DNA of 64,000 nucleotides from Pollenia angustigena. Lineage: Eukaryota; Arthropoda; Insecta; Diptera; Polleniidae. The notes beneath the pieces are model-generated. The model did no database searches and was not told the DNA's origin. It worked only from the letters and a program-made list of their open reading frames with translations. Position numbers and translations under genes: made by a program. The stretch spans positions 208,447,253 through 208,511,252 of the forward strand of contig OV884060.1 in assembly GCA_930367215.1 (NCBI GenBank). The letters are read 5' to 3'. Shown here piece by piece: positions 12,900-24,710 of this stretch (the first letter of the stretch is position 1; each line of letters starts with the position of its first letter).

Positions 12900-13920
12900 G
12901 TTATGATATTATTGAATGAATATATAAAAAATAATTTATTTATAAATTTTATTATCATTATAGCTTATTGTAAAAAATTCATTCATTCTCGATATGAAAA
13001 ATTGCGGATTCTAAACACAATCATTCCTATTATTTAAGTCGTAGTCGATGTCGACGTCAATTTCAAATTGTTGTCACATCAAGTCGACGACTCAGTGTGA
13101 CCTTTTGCTATTTTAGTTGGTCAAAATTAATAATTTCCGTTCCGGAGTAAAATTCGGTATGGATAATGCGAATACATAAGTGAAGCTTTGTAGTAAAAGT
13201 GGGATTAATTCGCCCACTTATATTGGTAGCCTTCATAAATTGTGAAAAAGTGGTATTTTTTTGTTATTCGAGGTGGGTTTGTCTTGTACACCCACAAAAA
13301 TCTCTTAACCCATTTACGCCCGCCGTACTAGTACGAGGACGGTTATTTATAAATCTATAAAATTTTGTTTCAATTCGTTTTATGCCGTTTGTAATCAAAT
13401 TTGCGTTACCGAAAGAGTATACCTTCTATTAAAATATTATATTTTGTGCGTGTATGCCTAAAGTAATAAAAATCAGTGGTCTAAATTTCTCTTTCGGAAT
13501 CTTATTTAATGATCACAACTGCGTCCTTATTTTTTTATATTTGCATTGGGGCTTCATAAAATATTTGCTGTTTTTTTATTAGAGTCTTTTTAAGCGAATT
13601 GTTATGATATAGAAATTATTTGAGAAGATTAGACCGAAAGAAGAGGAACTTTAGCATGATATACCCAATAGGGTGTCCCAACATTTTTTTTTGTCAGAGG
13701 CTCAAGCATAATTTGAAAGCTTATAGGGTCCAGTATTTTTGAATTTTTTTTTAGATTTTTAGGTAGAGGTTTAGAGGTCGCGCAAATCAAGTCTTTGTTA
13801 AAAATCTGGTTTTTCGGCCTTTTTTCAAACTTGACTCATAACTTTGTCAATAACCACGTTCATTTAATTTTTTGACCGAATATTTCTAAAGAAAATTTCC
13901 CAAACTTTATTTTCATAGAC
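12900..13920. other. Upstream flank of atos, no gene recognised
   Basis: Mostly unique AT-rich sequence. TTAACCCATTTACGCCCGCC near 13307 resembles a piggyBac-type end with its TTAA site, but no partner end was found. Confidence 0.4.
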
Positions 13921-13937
13921 AAAAACTTTAAGTTCCG

Positions 13938-14030
13938 GCAACGATTCCACATATTCAGCCTTATTCCGGTTGTCGTTGTCGTAATCGCTCAAGTCGTTTT
14001 TTGTAAGAGATTAAAGAACACTGGTTTTGT
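13938..14030. repeat. Half copy of the 62-kb palindromic MITE
   Basis: TATTCAGCCTTATTCCGGTT followed by TCGTTGTCG, AGTCGTTTT and AGATTAAAGAAC matches the left arm of the element at 62054-62225. The right arm is missing. Confidence 0.5.
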
Positions 14031-14399
14031 GTTACTTTATGAATGGTATAAAAACTAGTGACGCGATTTTGAATACCGATAAGTTCTAAACAATTAAGAA
14101 AAATGTGATTTTGTCCTACAGTTTCCGAGTTACACTATTTTTATAGTTTGTACCTTAAAAACGGTGATACTTTTTTCGTTATTATTAATGTATATTTCCA
14201 TAAATTTTTATAGTTAGGTTTTATCTGTCATAAACTTCTGACATTTATTGATCTAAATCGATACACGCTGCCATTTTCACTTTCTATTTTATGTGTGCTC
14301 CAGGAGCTATCAATCGGGCTCGCTGAATGATGAAAATTATCTATTCTTTGAAAATATGCATTTTCCGAAACCACCCAGGCAGAAAAAGACAATCGCCAC

Positions 14400-15100
14400 G
14401 ACGCTGTGCCGACGTTGCAGGGGGTACTATCAACATCAATACAACGTACTGTTTACCAAATTTACAATGTTGTCACAATATTAAAATGATAACGCTAAAT
14501 GTGGGTCTTCCAACTCTTCTTTTCAGTGTTGTCACAGTACTGTAAATTTAAATTTACAATGTTGGATTCACGAATTTACAACGTAGTCACAACCGTCTTC
14601 CGACTCTTATTTTCAATATTGTTACAAATATAAATTCGCTAAATAAACAAGCAAACATTTGTATATTTTCTAACCTAAAATAGTTTTTGTGTTTTCATTT
14701 TAAGTAAGACTTTGAGTGTTTAAAATTCTTATTCGCTTTAGGGTTTTATTTGTATAATATTTTTAGCTTTTCTAAAATCTTTGGAAAAGGTTTCCTGATG
14801 ATCTGGCCTAAGCAACCAGTGAAATGCGCATAGAAGCTAGCTTTCCCTCAACAATAAATTTTAGTGTATTTATCAAATATGAAAAATTGGGAATTTAGCA
14901 CGTCATACAAAAATCTTAATGATAAATTTTGTATTCCCGTAAATAACTTTGATTATACGACACTATTAAATTAATAAGACAAAATTTTTGTATATACAGC
15001 GTTGTAGCGGTATAGAATTATTATAAACACGGTATTAGGAAATAAAGGTTTAATTCTTGTATATCCAGTGTTGTAGCGGTACACAGAAAAAATTATTGCC
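14400..15100. repeat. Short imperfect direct repeats
   Basis: Between 14460 and 14640, units with TTACAATGTTGTCACAA and GTCTTCCAACTCTT-type blocks recur about 100 bp apart. Near 14990 and 15055, GTTGTAGCGGTA with a preceding TTGTATATMCAG recurs about 75 bp apart. No gene seen. Confidence 0.45.
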
Positions 15101-15847
15101 GAATTATTTTCAAACAAACGCTTGTTTGAAAATTTTTTTAATTTCTACAAATTTTTTTACTGATTCAATTAAAATTTTTGTTTGATTTTTATTTAACCAA
15201 CAAAAATGTTGACAACCATTCAAAAATATAATACACGCGTTATTGGTTTCAAGTTTTCATAATTTTGTATGAAATATTTAACGCTTTTTAATGTTGTCGT
15301 CTTTTTGCATTTTTTTTATTTGATCGTAAGCAACACTTCCTAATGTGAAATATAAGAACTACAACAAAAAACACAAACAGTCTATTTTTCGACACTTTAA
15401 AAAAGTACAACAGTAAGAAAGATGAAGAGGGGGGTGGAAATTTTGTATGATACAAAAAAGTAAAATATTGGTTTTAAAAGTTTATTAAAAACAATATGTG
15501 TATTAGGGTAAGTACTTTTTGCAATTTTTGCGAATATCAAATTCTTCATCGTATAGACCGTGAAAAAATATTAAGAAATGATATATTACTTTTTCGCGAT
15601 CGTGAAGAAAGTTTCCGCACCAAACGCGATAAAGTTTTGAATTTCAATTTTTCTCCTTACTATACAAAATTAACATTTAATTAAAAAATTTTAAGTATTT
15701 TCTAATAATTTCATGGATATAACAAGATCTTACCATTTGTACGGAAGAAGGGCGCAAAAAAAATCGCGACTCTATTTCGCGGTTTTTTTAATAAACTAAA
15801 TTTCAATGATTTGTTTGGCGGATATATAAAACAATGATAATTTTCAG

Positions 15848-15949
15848 CAGCGTAGTTATATGTGCGCGGAACGAGCTATTAAAGTTGCACAAGATATTTG
15901 TCCATTATGTAAATCAACTCGCACTTCAAACTTAAAATTTATTTCATAA
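15848..15949 (+). pseudogene. Possible RING-finger C-terminal fragment
   Basis: After a TTTTCAG acceptor-like site, 33 codons read SYMCAERAIKV, QDICPLCKS and a short tail to a stop. The ICPLCK pattern is like the last cysteine pair of RING fingers. No matching upstream exon was found, and only one of the middle ligands is visible. Weak call. Confidence 0.2.
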
Positions 15950-16588
15950 ACGTTTATTAAATTTTATAATCATTTATGCACATGGGGGCTAAAATATGTA
16001 GCATATATAAACAATAAATGTACCATATATAATGTGCATTGAAACGAAAGTTTTAAATATTTTTCTTAGATTTGGGTAGATATCTTCATCAGAGTTTATT
16101 AAAGCATCTACAACGTTATCTGATAGATCAGGCTCAAGTTTAGATCTTAGTAGGTGTTTATCTCTTTTATAGGGTTGAAACGATACCTCTAAGGTATCGA
16201 TACTTTCACTCGATGTGGTATCGCTCGTAAAGTATCGATACCTACTTAGAATCGAAAAAAAAGTATCGATACTTAGTTACTTGTATGGGTACTTGTATCG
16301 GTTTGTATGATAAAAGAATAAAAAGCAGCATTTAAAAACATTCTTATTAGTGTTTTATTACTAAACAATAAAATAAGAACTACGACCTATTAGAATTTTT
16401 GTGCAAAACGAGAGGTGTAAAGATTGATACCACTTTTAGTTACCACCTAGTACCAATTTCCTTTCGAAAAATCTTTTTTATCTTAGGAAACAAAATTTTA
16501 TAGAACGTTCAGGATAACAACCTTCATTTACCTTTTATTCCAGAAATCAACAATGTCACTATGAATTTATCTTAAATGTAAATATGTG

Positions 16589-16665
16589 CCGGTTCACACT
16601 CGTCAAGTCTTGAGCTTTTAGGACTAAATTGACTTGACTAGTCAAACTTGACGTGTGTAAACCGG
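16589..16665. mobile_element. Short palindromic MITE
   Basis: CCGGTTCACACTCGTCAAG against CTTGACGTGTGTAAACCGG, with a further TTGACTTGACTAGTCAA palindrome inside. One arm-like fragment recurs at 26891-26940 (CCGGTCCACACACGTCAAG). Confidence 0.6.
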
Positions 16666-16884
16666 AACTATGTATTTTATGTCCTTTCAATAATTTCTCA
16701 AGCTCAAGGTCCGTTTTATATTAAGAATATTTATTTACAATTTATCCAATATTTCGCTATCTCAATGGATACCTTTTCCAGGGATTTTTTGGTTTTTTTA
16801 TATTAAAAAAAAAGGAAATAATTTTAAGAAGGTCGAAGAAATTAAGCTAACTAATTTATGTATTTTATTTTTAAATTGATAAAT

Positions 16885-18155
16885 ATTTAATAAAGGGTGG
16901 TAAAACCATAATCCATGATCTTAATTGTGAGTCCCACCTTAAAGTTAAGTTTTTTGCCCAACTTAAATTGACCTATCTTTGTTTCAGTATTTAACAACTT
17001 CCCCCATTGAGAGGTACACAATTAATCAGCGCGTTAAGATTAATAAAGCCTTTTACGAAAATGGGCGTTCAATCAAAATGCATTTAATGCATATCGTGAT
17101 TTTTTTTGGTCAGTATAATCGACCAAATGTTACCACAATCGGGAGAATTGCGCGTAAATTTCAGCAAACCGGGTCTGTAGGAAATGGGAAAATATATGTG
17201 CATGCTCCCCAGTTAGTTCTGCGGCTGGCGGCGTCTTCGAAAATGAGGTCGGCTAAGCAATTATCGTGAATGGTGTTCGCTATCACGGGACGATATGTGG
17301 TTTATAGGTGTAGACTAGGGATGCCAAACGGGACCAGGTTTTTTGAAACCCGGGATTCGGGATTTTTAATTCAAAAAAAGGGATCCCGAAACGGATCGGG
17401 ATTTTTCGGGATTTCATATATAAAAGCCAATTTTAAAATTCATATAATTATAATTTAATGTTTATGTATAAGAATTAAAACAAATTAATTCATGAAGAAA
17501 ACTAAACTCATAACAAAATAAAACAGTTTAATGTATTTTTTTTAAAGTAATATGGAAGTATTATGTATTAAGACTTATATTTTTAAAAGATTCTTAAACA
17601 AATTAATGACGTCAGATAATTGATACCTTATTTTATCGCAAACATATGCTGCCGACGAAACCAATATTCGCATTCAACACTTTTGGGTGGTATCGTAAAT
17701 AAATAACTACATATATGCTATATGACAATATTTAATTTATTTTATCTCAATTATATATATGCAAGCATTAATCTAATAAAATAAACTTATATCTGTCAAA
17801 AGACCTTTGGTAGAACCCCCTAAAGTTGTTAACACCTTTTTGCACAATTTGCATTTTGCGTGCGCAGTTCTATTATCATCCACTTGGAAAAAGACCCACC
17901 ATCTGATTTTGTTTTCGTGGTACATAATGCATTGGCATGTAACATTTATTCACTTGTGCCTCTTTTTGTAACCAGTTAAAAATTAGATTAATGGCCAGTA
18001 TGATTTAATAATGAATTTTTACTAAGTCCAAAATCTTGGGATTTTTATATCAAACCCCGGGATTCGGGACTTAAATTCGGTATTCGGGATTGGCATCCCT
18101 AGTGTTTACTGGTCAAACGGTTTCTTAATACTGTACTGCTGCTCCAGCTTTGGAA
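16885..18155 (+). pseudogene. mariner-like transposase relic, copy 1
   Basis: The frame from about 17010 reads ERYTINQRVKINKAFYENGR and NRPNVTTIGRIARKFQQTGSV, a helix-turn-helix N-terminus typical of mariner/IS630-type transposases. It is frameshifted and interrupted by the insertion at 17316-18101. The leader GGTGGTAAAACCATAATCC with TTAATTGTGAG matches the leader of copy 2 at 42357. No catalytic domain is left. Confidence 0.65.
17316..18101. mobile_element. Non-autonomous hAT-type insertion
   Basis: Ends TAGGGATGCCAAACGGGA and GGGATTGGCATCCCTA, with CGGGATT repeats next to both ends. The flanking octamers GTGTAGAC and GTGTTTAC agree at 6 of 8 positions, consistent with a decayed 8-bp duplication. 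No coding capacity. Confidence 0.75.
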
Positions 18156-19439
18156 AATAATGAAAAATTTAAGATTGATTTCAATACCAAAGTAAAACGA
18201 TTACTTTTGACCGATACCGAGTATTTTTTTACCGATATGTACTACTTGGTACTCGGTTGCTTAATATCGATTACAAAAATACTTGGTACTTATATAAAAG
18301 TATCGAATATGTACTTGTATTTACTCGTATCGTTTCATCCCTACTCTTTTATCAAATACATTCAGCTCATCAGCTAGTTGTGGTTTTAAGAGTTTTGTAT
18401 CTGTATATGACTTGATTACACTTTGAGGTAAAAGTTTAGGTATGTTCAATACATTTGGGATATCTATTGGGAAAGTTGTTATGAGATCTTCTAAAATAAA
18501 TTCAATAAGAGGAATGTAACCTACAACTCGGTAGTAATCTTCAACATTTTGGATGTGATTATTTCGTTCAAATCTTGTCTTTTCGATAGGAACCTCGATT
18601 TGAATGCAAATAACTTTAACTTTTTCAAAAATCGCTTTAAATTGTTCTTTGGCTTTATTTCTGTTCTCTTCAAGGCTCATGATTAAAGTTTTGATAAGGC
18701 TTGATCCTTTTTGAAGAAATATATCTTGCTTTTGTAAAATGATACTAAGTGGCTGTGTTACAATAGGTTTCACACTTAATATGTATATTCCGCAAATAAA
18801 TTTAAAAGTACTAAGTTAGTTCCTTAATATAAAGGTAGTATCCATTACCTTTCCACTCAGATATTTTTTCCAAAGCTTCTACTATATGATGTACACTTAT
18901 TGTAAAGACGCATAATGACGAGAGTTTGGCTCCCAAATACTCTGCTAAAACTGTTTTTCGCTGGGGATGATTATATTTTAAAAATGTTGTCGTTTCTTTA
19001 ACAAATGATACAACTTTTTGTATTAATGGCACTTTATTGCTTTTAGAAATTGAGATGTTCGATTTATGGGAATAGCAAGGCGTTTGTTTCGCATTTGTCG
19101 CTTTTCCAGAAATTATGAACAGCTCCATTTTCTGCTGACATCAGACGACGCCCATCTGTTCCATCTCCTACACATTTTTTAGGTCAAGACCAAAATTTGT
19201 CAAAGCTTTAAGAACTATTGATAAAAGTGCCTTCGCATCAATGGACACATCAACGTCATCAATATCTTTTAAAGCCTCTTCAAATGCGTTTACAAAAAAG
19301 CCAATAAATTCTTCCCTAAAAGCTTTTTGTTGTATGTTGAAATATGTATCTTAAAGATAAGGAAATCTGGCTTTTCACCGACAAATCACTGCTTTCGTCA
19401 GAAATTATCGAATAGAATTTTGATTCATATAACACATAA

Positions 19440-20050
19440 ATATATACATAAATATTTACTAAGGTTTATTAATAATTCAACCGCACGCATTATCAAGCCT
19501 TTGGATATAGATGACACCTGCTGGGATTGAATGTAGAATAATAAGTATTTATATACGGTTAACTAGATGTTTCATTGGAAATATCTATTAAATAACTATT
19601 AAGATTAATATTTGGATACTTATTAAAAATTTCGTTAGAGATTCAATAAAAAAACAAAAAAATACTTATTGAAAATTTCGTTAGAGATTCCATAAAAAAA
19701 AAACCTTGCTGGGATTTTCAAAAATTTTGTACATTAAAAAAAAAATATTATTGGGAATTCTTGTATTATCGAAATTAACAAAACATATTTTTATAATTTC
19801 CTTATTCCCCCCCCCCCTCCCCCCCCCCTTTAATCCGCGCCTGACTATTGTAATATGCATATTCTCTCTGATCGTCTTTATTTTTTCCAAAAAATGTTAC
19901 CGGTTCTTTTCCAATGATCGAAATTAAAAAAAAAACAAATTCTTCATCAGTGCAGTCATTAAAATAGCACCGAATAACAAAAATTCATTAAAAAATATAA
20001 ATAGTGATTAAATAGTTGAAATAAAAGGATCAAATGCTAAAGGTAAAAAA
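19440..20050. other. No gene; poly-C run
   Basis: AT-rich sequence with a C-rich homopolymer at 19807-19828 and a GTTAGAGATTC repeat at 19633 and 19680. No gene or element recognised. Confidence 0.5.
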
Positions 20051-20061
20051 AAATAAAATAA

Positions 20062-20581
20062 CCCTCTAATGCCTAAGAGTGCCTCAAGGCATGCTTTACA
20101 AAATTTCTACTGACGTCCACTATATAAATAACTTTTATTAATTTCCATTTAATAACAAATGCTTAAAGATCTAGAAAAATATTTGTAGAAGCTTCGAAAA
20201 CTCTTAAAAGCTCTTAAAGCATTGTAAACAATCTCGAACACAATGCTTTTGTTCATAGTGCAAATTTCATTTATGATGCTCAAATAATAAATTTTTTTTT
20301 TTGATTTTCATAAACAAAACCAAATATTTTTTAATTTTTTTCCATACTTTTTATTTTCAATACAAACAAACAAACAGAATTCTCAAAAAATTAATGTGTT
20401 TTTATTACTAGATACCCAAGGGTGCCTCAAGGTACTCCTAGATGTTTTCTCACCTGGACCGTAAACGACTCATCGTACTGGCTTAAAAATATTTTTTTTT
20501 GAGTTCAGGGGCCCAAAAATACCTTAAAAAAATTGTTTTCATAATATATTCCCTTTTATTCTAAAACTTGGCATTAGAGGG
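20062..20581. mobile_element. MITE with ATAA flanks
   Basis: Ends CCCTCTAATGCCTAAG and CTTGGCATTAGAGGG, flanked by ATAA on both sides (20058-20061, 20582-20585). GTGCCTCAAGG is repeated inside each half. Confidence 0.65.
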
Positions 20582-20639
20582 ATAATTCATCTCATATTAC
20601 ATTATTGATTTTCATATAAACAGGATGTGGAAAGCATTG

Positions 20640-21615
20640 TGCACCTGAAAATTTTGCTTTTATTAAAAAATGGTTTCTGAGCATGAATCATATTCTGAAA
20701 TAAGAAACTTGATTGGGTGTTCCAATAAAATGGTTGTGAATGCAATAAAATTAACTCAAAAGTCGGAAACACGTGGTCGCAACAAAGTTTTGCCACCATT
20801 AATGGTTAAGAGTTTGGTCAGACAATGCAAGAATACCCCGTTTATGCCAGCTACAGAGCTACAAAAGGAGCTCGTCGGAGGTTGCGAGACAACAACTTGA
20901 ATGCCTGTAGTCCCCGAAAAGTGCCCCTGCTCTCACGTAAGCAAGTTGCAAAACGTTTGGAGTTTGCTAGAACTCATTTGGAATGACCAACTGAAAAGTG
21001 GAGCAATGTTATTTGGACAGATGAATCCAAGGTTGTTTTATTTGGAGGCAAATGATCGCATTCTTACGTCAAAAGGTCTCCTAACGCTGAATTTAATCCA
21101 AAATTCACAAAAAAAAAAAAACCGTTAAACATGGTGGTTCAAGCATTATTGTATGGGGGTGCGTTTCCTACTATGTAGTAGGACCCATATATTGAATCAG
21201 AACAATCATGGATAAGACACTATACGTTAATATCCTCCAGGAAGTAATGCTACCATATGTTTCTAAGGAAATGCCGCTTGGTTGGGTGTTTCAGTAAGAC
21301 AATGACCCGAAGCATACCAGCAAACTTGCCAAAAAGTGGTTTCAGGACAATAAAATAACGTTATGGAATGGCCAGCTCAGTCCCCAGATCTAAATCTAAT
21401 CGAGAACTTATGAACAGATATAAAGAAGGGAATATCCCAAACACAACTAACAAGTAACGAAGCCCTTTGGGTGGCAGTTCCTTAAATCTGGAATAGAGTT
21501 TCGAAGGAGAGGTGCCAAAATCTAGTTAAATCAATGCAAAAACGTTGTGCAAAGGTTATTGCCAATAATGGGCACGCAACAGAATATAAATTTCAATATC
21601 AGAAGACATCATAAA
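20640..21615 (+). pseudogene. Tc1-like transposase relic
   Basis: The sequence reads through several frames as a Tc1 transposase: a HTH part with YSEIRNLIGCSNKMVVNAI, then VIWTDESKVVLFGG (first Asp), KHGGSSIIVWGCVS, DNDPKHTSKLAKKWF (second Asp) and SPDLNLIENL (the Glu). Frameshifts near 20890, 20990 and 21040 and stops near 21190, 21295 and 21410 inactivate it. A plausible 3' inverted end (GTGCTATTTTTTTGACC) is at 21909-21925, and a similar end lies at 23270-23286. The 5' end was not found. Confidence 0.8.
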
Positions 21616-21679
21616 AAACAGAATTCAAAATTTTTAATTTATTTTTAGTTTAAGTACCTATTTAATTTTAATAGACTAA

Positions 21680-21898
21680 GGCCCGTTTTCACAACTTACC
21701 GATAGCTAAAGGTAGGATTTTATCGGCCGTATAAAAAGTGTTCCATTAGTAAAACTTTACTTTCACCTACCAGGTAGGATGAGCCTTAACTTACTTTATC
21801 GCTCACTTAAGGTTAAAGTAAAGTTTTAGTAATGGAACACTTTTTATAAGGCCGGTTAAAGTTTACTTTTAGCTATCGGTAAGTTGTGAAAACGGGCC
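21680..21898. mobile_element. Harbinger-type MITE, TAA duplication
   Basis: Long inverted arms start GGCCCGTTTTCACAACTTAC; the arms are about 85 bp and include AGTGTTCCATTA-type sequence. TAA flanks both ends (21677-21679, 21899-21901), the PIF/Harbinger pattern. It sits between the Tc1 relic and that element's 3' end. Confidence 0.82.
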
Positions 21899-22405
21899 TA
21901 AAAGCTGTAGTGCTATTTTTTTGACCGAGTGTTTTTTAAGTTGTTTTAAAAAAGTTGAAAAATTTTATATCAATTACAAAACCAAATTAATTGCTTTTTA
22001 TTAAACATTGTTTGACAGTCCTGTAAGTTTCTTATGACAAGTAAATGAACTCAGTTTGACCTATTTACAAATACCTACATTAGGGATATAACTTTTTAAC
22101 AATTTTTTAAAATATCAAAATTGGCCTAGCACAGTCCGATAGAGCATAAAAAACTTTAAAGGAACGAATATTTATTTTTTCGCTAAGGCCAAAAAAGTTC
22201 ACGCACCAACCGCAATGAAGTTTTGAAAATTTTTAATTTTCTTTTTGGTTAAGAAAAATTAATAATATGTTTATTTAAAACAAAAAATAGCTCAAGTATG
22301 AAATTTCATTAATATTTAGAGATGGTAAGAGATTTTTCCGCAAACTAAAACGTATTTTTAACCTTTAATAACAAAATAAATTAAAAAGAATAAAAAACAT
22401 CGTAT

Positions 22406-23075
22406 AAAGGCGAATTTATAAAGGTGGCCGCATCATGAGATAGAGTTATGCTAGCTATCCCTTTTTATTGAAAAATACTATGTTTTTTGTTTTTGTAAAA
22501 AGTTAGAATGAATGTCAAAAATATTTGTTGAAAATATAAAAAAGGAAATTTTTTTGTTAATAAAATATACACGATTGCTTAAGAAACTCCTCAATTGCAA
22601 ATTAATTATGGCTCCACTCATTCCTTACGCATTTTTAAATTCTTGTGTTTATATTTTTCCACTTTTTTTTTGTTTTATACAATTTAAATAAGTTTTTTTT
22701 CAACTATTTAAATTTTTATTGAATTTTAAATTTGAATCAAGGCGAATTCATACCAGGTAATCTCGGTACTACAACAAGTACAACTCGTACAAAAACCACA
22801 AGCAATTCGTTTTTGTAAAATCATTGTAGAATGTCAAAAACAGAAATAAAACAAAACAGAAACAAAGATATTAAAACAGAATAAACAAAATTTTGACATC
22901 CAACAGTGATTTTAGCTAATATCAGCAGGGCTTTTAAGACCACCTGTAATAAATTCGCCTTGATTTGAATTAATTTTTTCACAAAATGTAAGCAAAGCTT
23001 GACATTCAGTATACATACAAAAAAATAAAAAATAAACAGATGACTGGAAAATTTCACCTTTATGAATTCGCCTTG
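22406..23075. mobile_element. hAT-type element with AAGGCGAATT ends, outer copy
   Basis: Ends AAAGGCGAATTTATAAAGGTG and, inverted, CAAGGCGAATTCATAAAGGTG. An exact 8-bp duplication CATCGTAT flanks it (22398-22405, 23076-23083). It holds the related element at 22738-22962. Confidence 0.82.
22738..22962. mobile_element. hAT-type MITE with CAAGGCGAATT ends, inner copy
   Basis: Ends CAAGGCGAATTCATACCAGG and CCTGTAATAAATTCGCCTTG. ATTTGAAT flanks both ends (22730-22737, 22963-22970). Same family as the outer copy around it. Confidence 0.8.
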
Positions 23076-23408
23076 CATCGTATAAATTCATGAATATTCA
23101 ATATTGCATTGGTTTAGAAAAACCAATTGGTGCGTGAACTTTTTTGAGAAAAATTACAAAAGATTATGATTTTCGTGGTTACTAGGACATGGTTGACCTC
23201 ATGGTGCCAAAAAATTGGTTATACCCCTAACCTACATATCTAACGAAGAACTTTTTTCTATATCCTGGTGCTATTTTTTTGACCACAGCTGTATGTATTT
23301 TGTATTAACTTTTTGAACTGCTGTTGTTATTATTTTTGTGATATTGTTCAATAAATTTTTTTAAATATTTAAATCTTTTTTGTAATTTAAATTATTTAAA
23401 TTAATTAA

Positions 23409-23528
23409 CGGCCAATTTCACCAAGTTCAGTTAAAACTACCTATTACTTTAACTTCCAGTTAACAATATAGTTTGGCAGTTATAACTGATAGTTAATTAG
23501 GTATAACACAACTTGGTGAAATTAGCCG
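23409..23528. mobile_element. 120-bp Harbinger-type MITE, TAA duplication
   Basis: Ends CGGCCAATTTCACCAAGTT and AACTTGGTGAAATTAGCCG with TAA on both sides (23406-23408, 23529-23531). Confidence 0.8.
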
Positions 23529-23639
23529 TAAGTGAAATTAAATTGTTATGGAAACCTTGTTCAAACCTAAACACGAAGATAAATGCATGTCATTGCATTT
23601 ATTATGTGCACAATAAAAAAATATTTATTCTTTAAATAG

Positions 23640-24700
23640 AGCAATCACAATTTTTGTTTGTTTTTTTTTTTTTTTGCAAAATGAAGATTTTGGAAACGAG
23701 GTCAAAATAGTTCAGTTGACAACAATAAATATTTATGTAGGTTACAACATTTTTTTTATCGTTTGTTAAATCCTATATACCTATTTAGGTACATAGGTAC
23801 CTAGTATAGCAATGTCTGCCTACTTCCTTTATATCGAGCCATAAAAAAGCATTCAAGTCAGAAAGGAAGAAGAGGCAAGTACATTCACGACGCAAAAGGA
23901 GCAAAAAAATTAAGGTCAGAAGCGGTTATTATTACTATTTGGCATTTAAGTGCGAAAATATCTAGGTTAATATGTTAGGAATCTAGTTCTTGGCCATTAA
24001 AAGCATACAAAATGCAACAAATTAATAATTCTTCTATTTCAATTAAGGGGGCGTGACCTATAAACCTCAATTTGAAAAATATTAAAAAAAAACAACCAAC
24101 ACCAGCCCCCACACCAACACAATCGCTTATACATTTTTTTGCATATCTTTTGTACACACATCCATCCATATGCACATGAAATATATTTATGTATTAATGT
24201 ATGTATGCATGTGGGTATAAAAACTTAGTAATATGACGTCATATTTTTTTTACAAAATTTATTTAGTATTACAAGGTTTTTCATTTAAATGCATTTAAAA
24301 TGAACATAAAAAAAATCTAAAACCCTCATTTCAAATTTTGTAGTTTCGTAATGTTTAAAGAAACCAGTTCAATATAAAAAAAATACTAAAAACAAATAAA
24401 AATAAATCCAAATTGTAAGCAAATGCGATAATAGACGATGTTTATACACTTTTGTGTGTGTGTATGTACAAAACAACATGTTGCTGACATTTTCTGTTTT
24501 TTTTATTTTATGCATAATAATATAGAAAACATGTTGCCAAGCAACATTTATGTTGAAACAAGGTTGTTGTTGCTGTTTTTTATTTTTGTTTGTTTTTATT
24601 TGTATCTTGTTACTTTACTTTCCGTTTAAAGTCTTGACCTGCATACACAAACTAGAACAACATAAAAATGTGTATGGATTTTCTTTAGTGTTTGTGTGAC
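23640..24700. other. No gene recognised
   Basis: AT-rich unique-looking sequence with T-runs and ATGTATG runs. No protein-like frame or clear inverted repeat. Confidence 0.5.
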
Positions 24701-24710
24701 TGTGTATGTA

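Larger units (their letters stand above)
16170..18343. mobile_element. hAT-type element with perfect 8-bp target duplication
   Basis: Termini are TAGGGTTGAAACGATAC (left) and GTATCGTTTCATCCCTA (right). The 8-bp CTCTTTTA flanks both ends exactly (16162-16169 and 18344-18351), the hAT signature. Subterminal TATCGATAC-type repeats sit at both ends. It has no hAT gene of its own and carries a mariner relic. Confidence 0.88.
16020..19430 (-). pseudogene. ZMYM1-like hAT transposase relic, split by a later insertion
   Basis: Minus-strand segments match hAT transposases of the ZMYM1 type in order: FYSIISDESSDLS and SQISLSLRYI (about 19420-19340), NFGLDLKN then GDGTDGRRLMSAENG (about 19200-19130), ISEWKGNGYYLYIKE (about 18820), and FEKVKVICIQIEVPIEKTRF to NVEDYYRVVGYIPLIEFI (about 18640-18500). 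The reading frame runs into ADELNVFDKR at 18344 and resumes at 16169 with DKHLLRSKLEPDLSDNV and YPNLRKIFKTFVSM once the element at 16170-18343 is discounted. Stops and frameshifts disable the rest. The transposase would have acted in the nucleus on its own element ends, which I did not find. Sequence after about 16025 no longer matches, so a further break lies there. Confidence 0.7.

Noticed and set aside
13307..13335. TTAACCCATTTACGCCCGCC as a piggyBac end
   Set aside because: Only one end is visible; no partner AATGGGTTAA at a sensible distance and no transposase.
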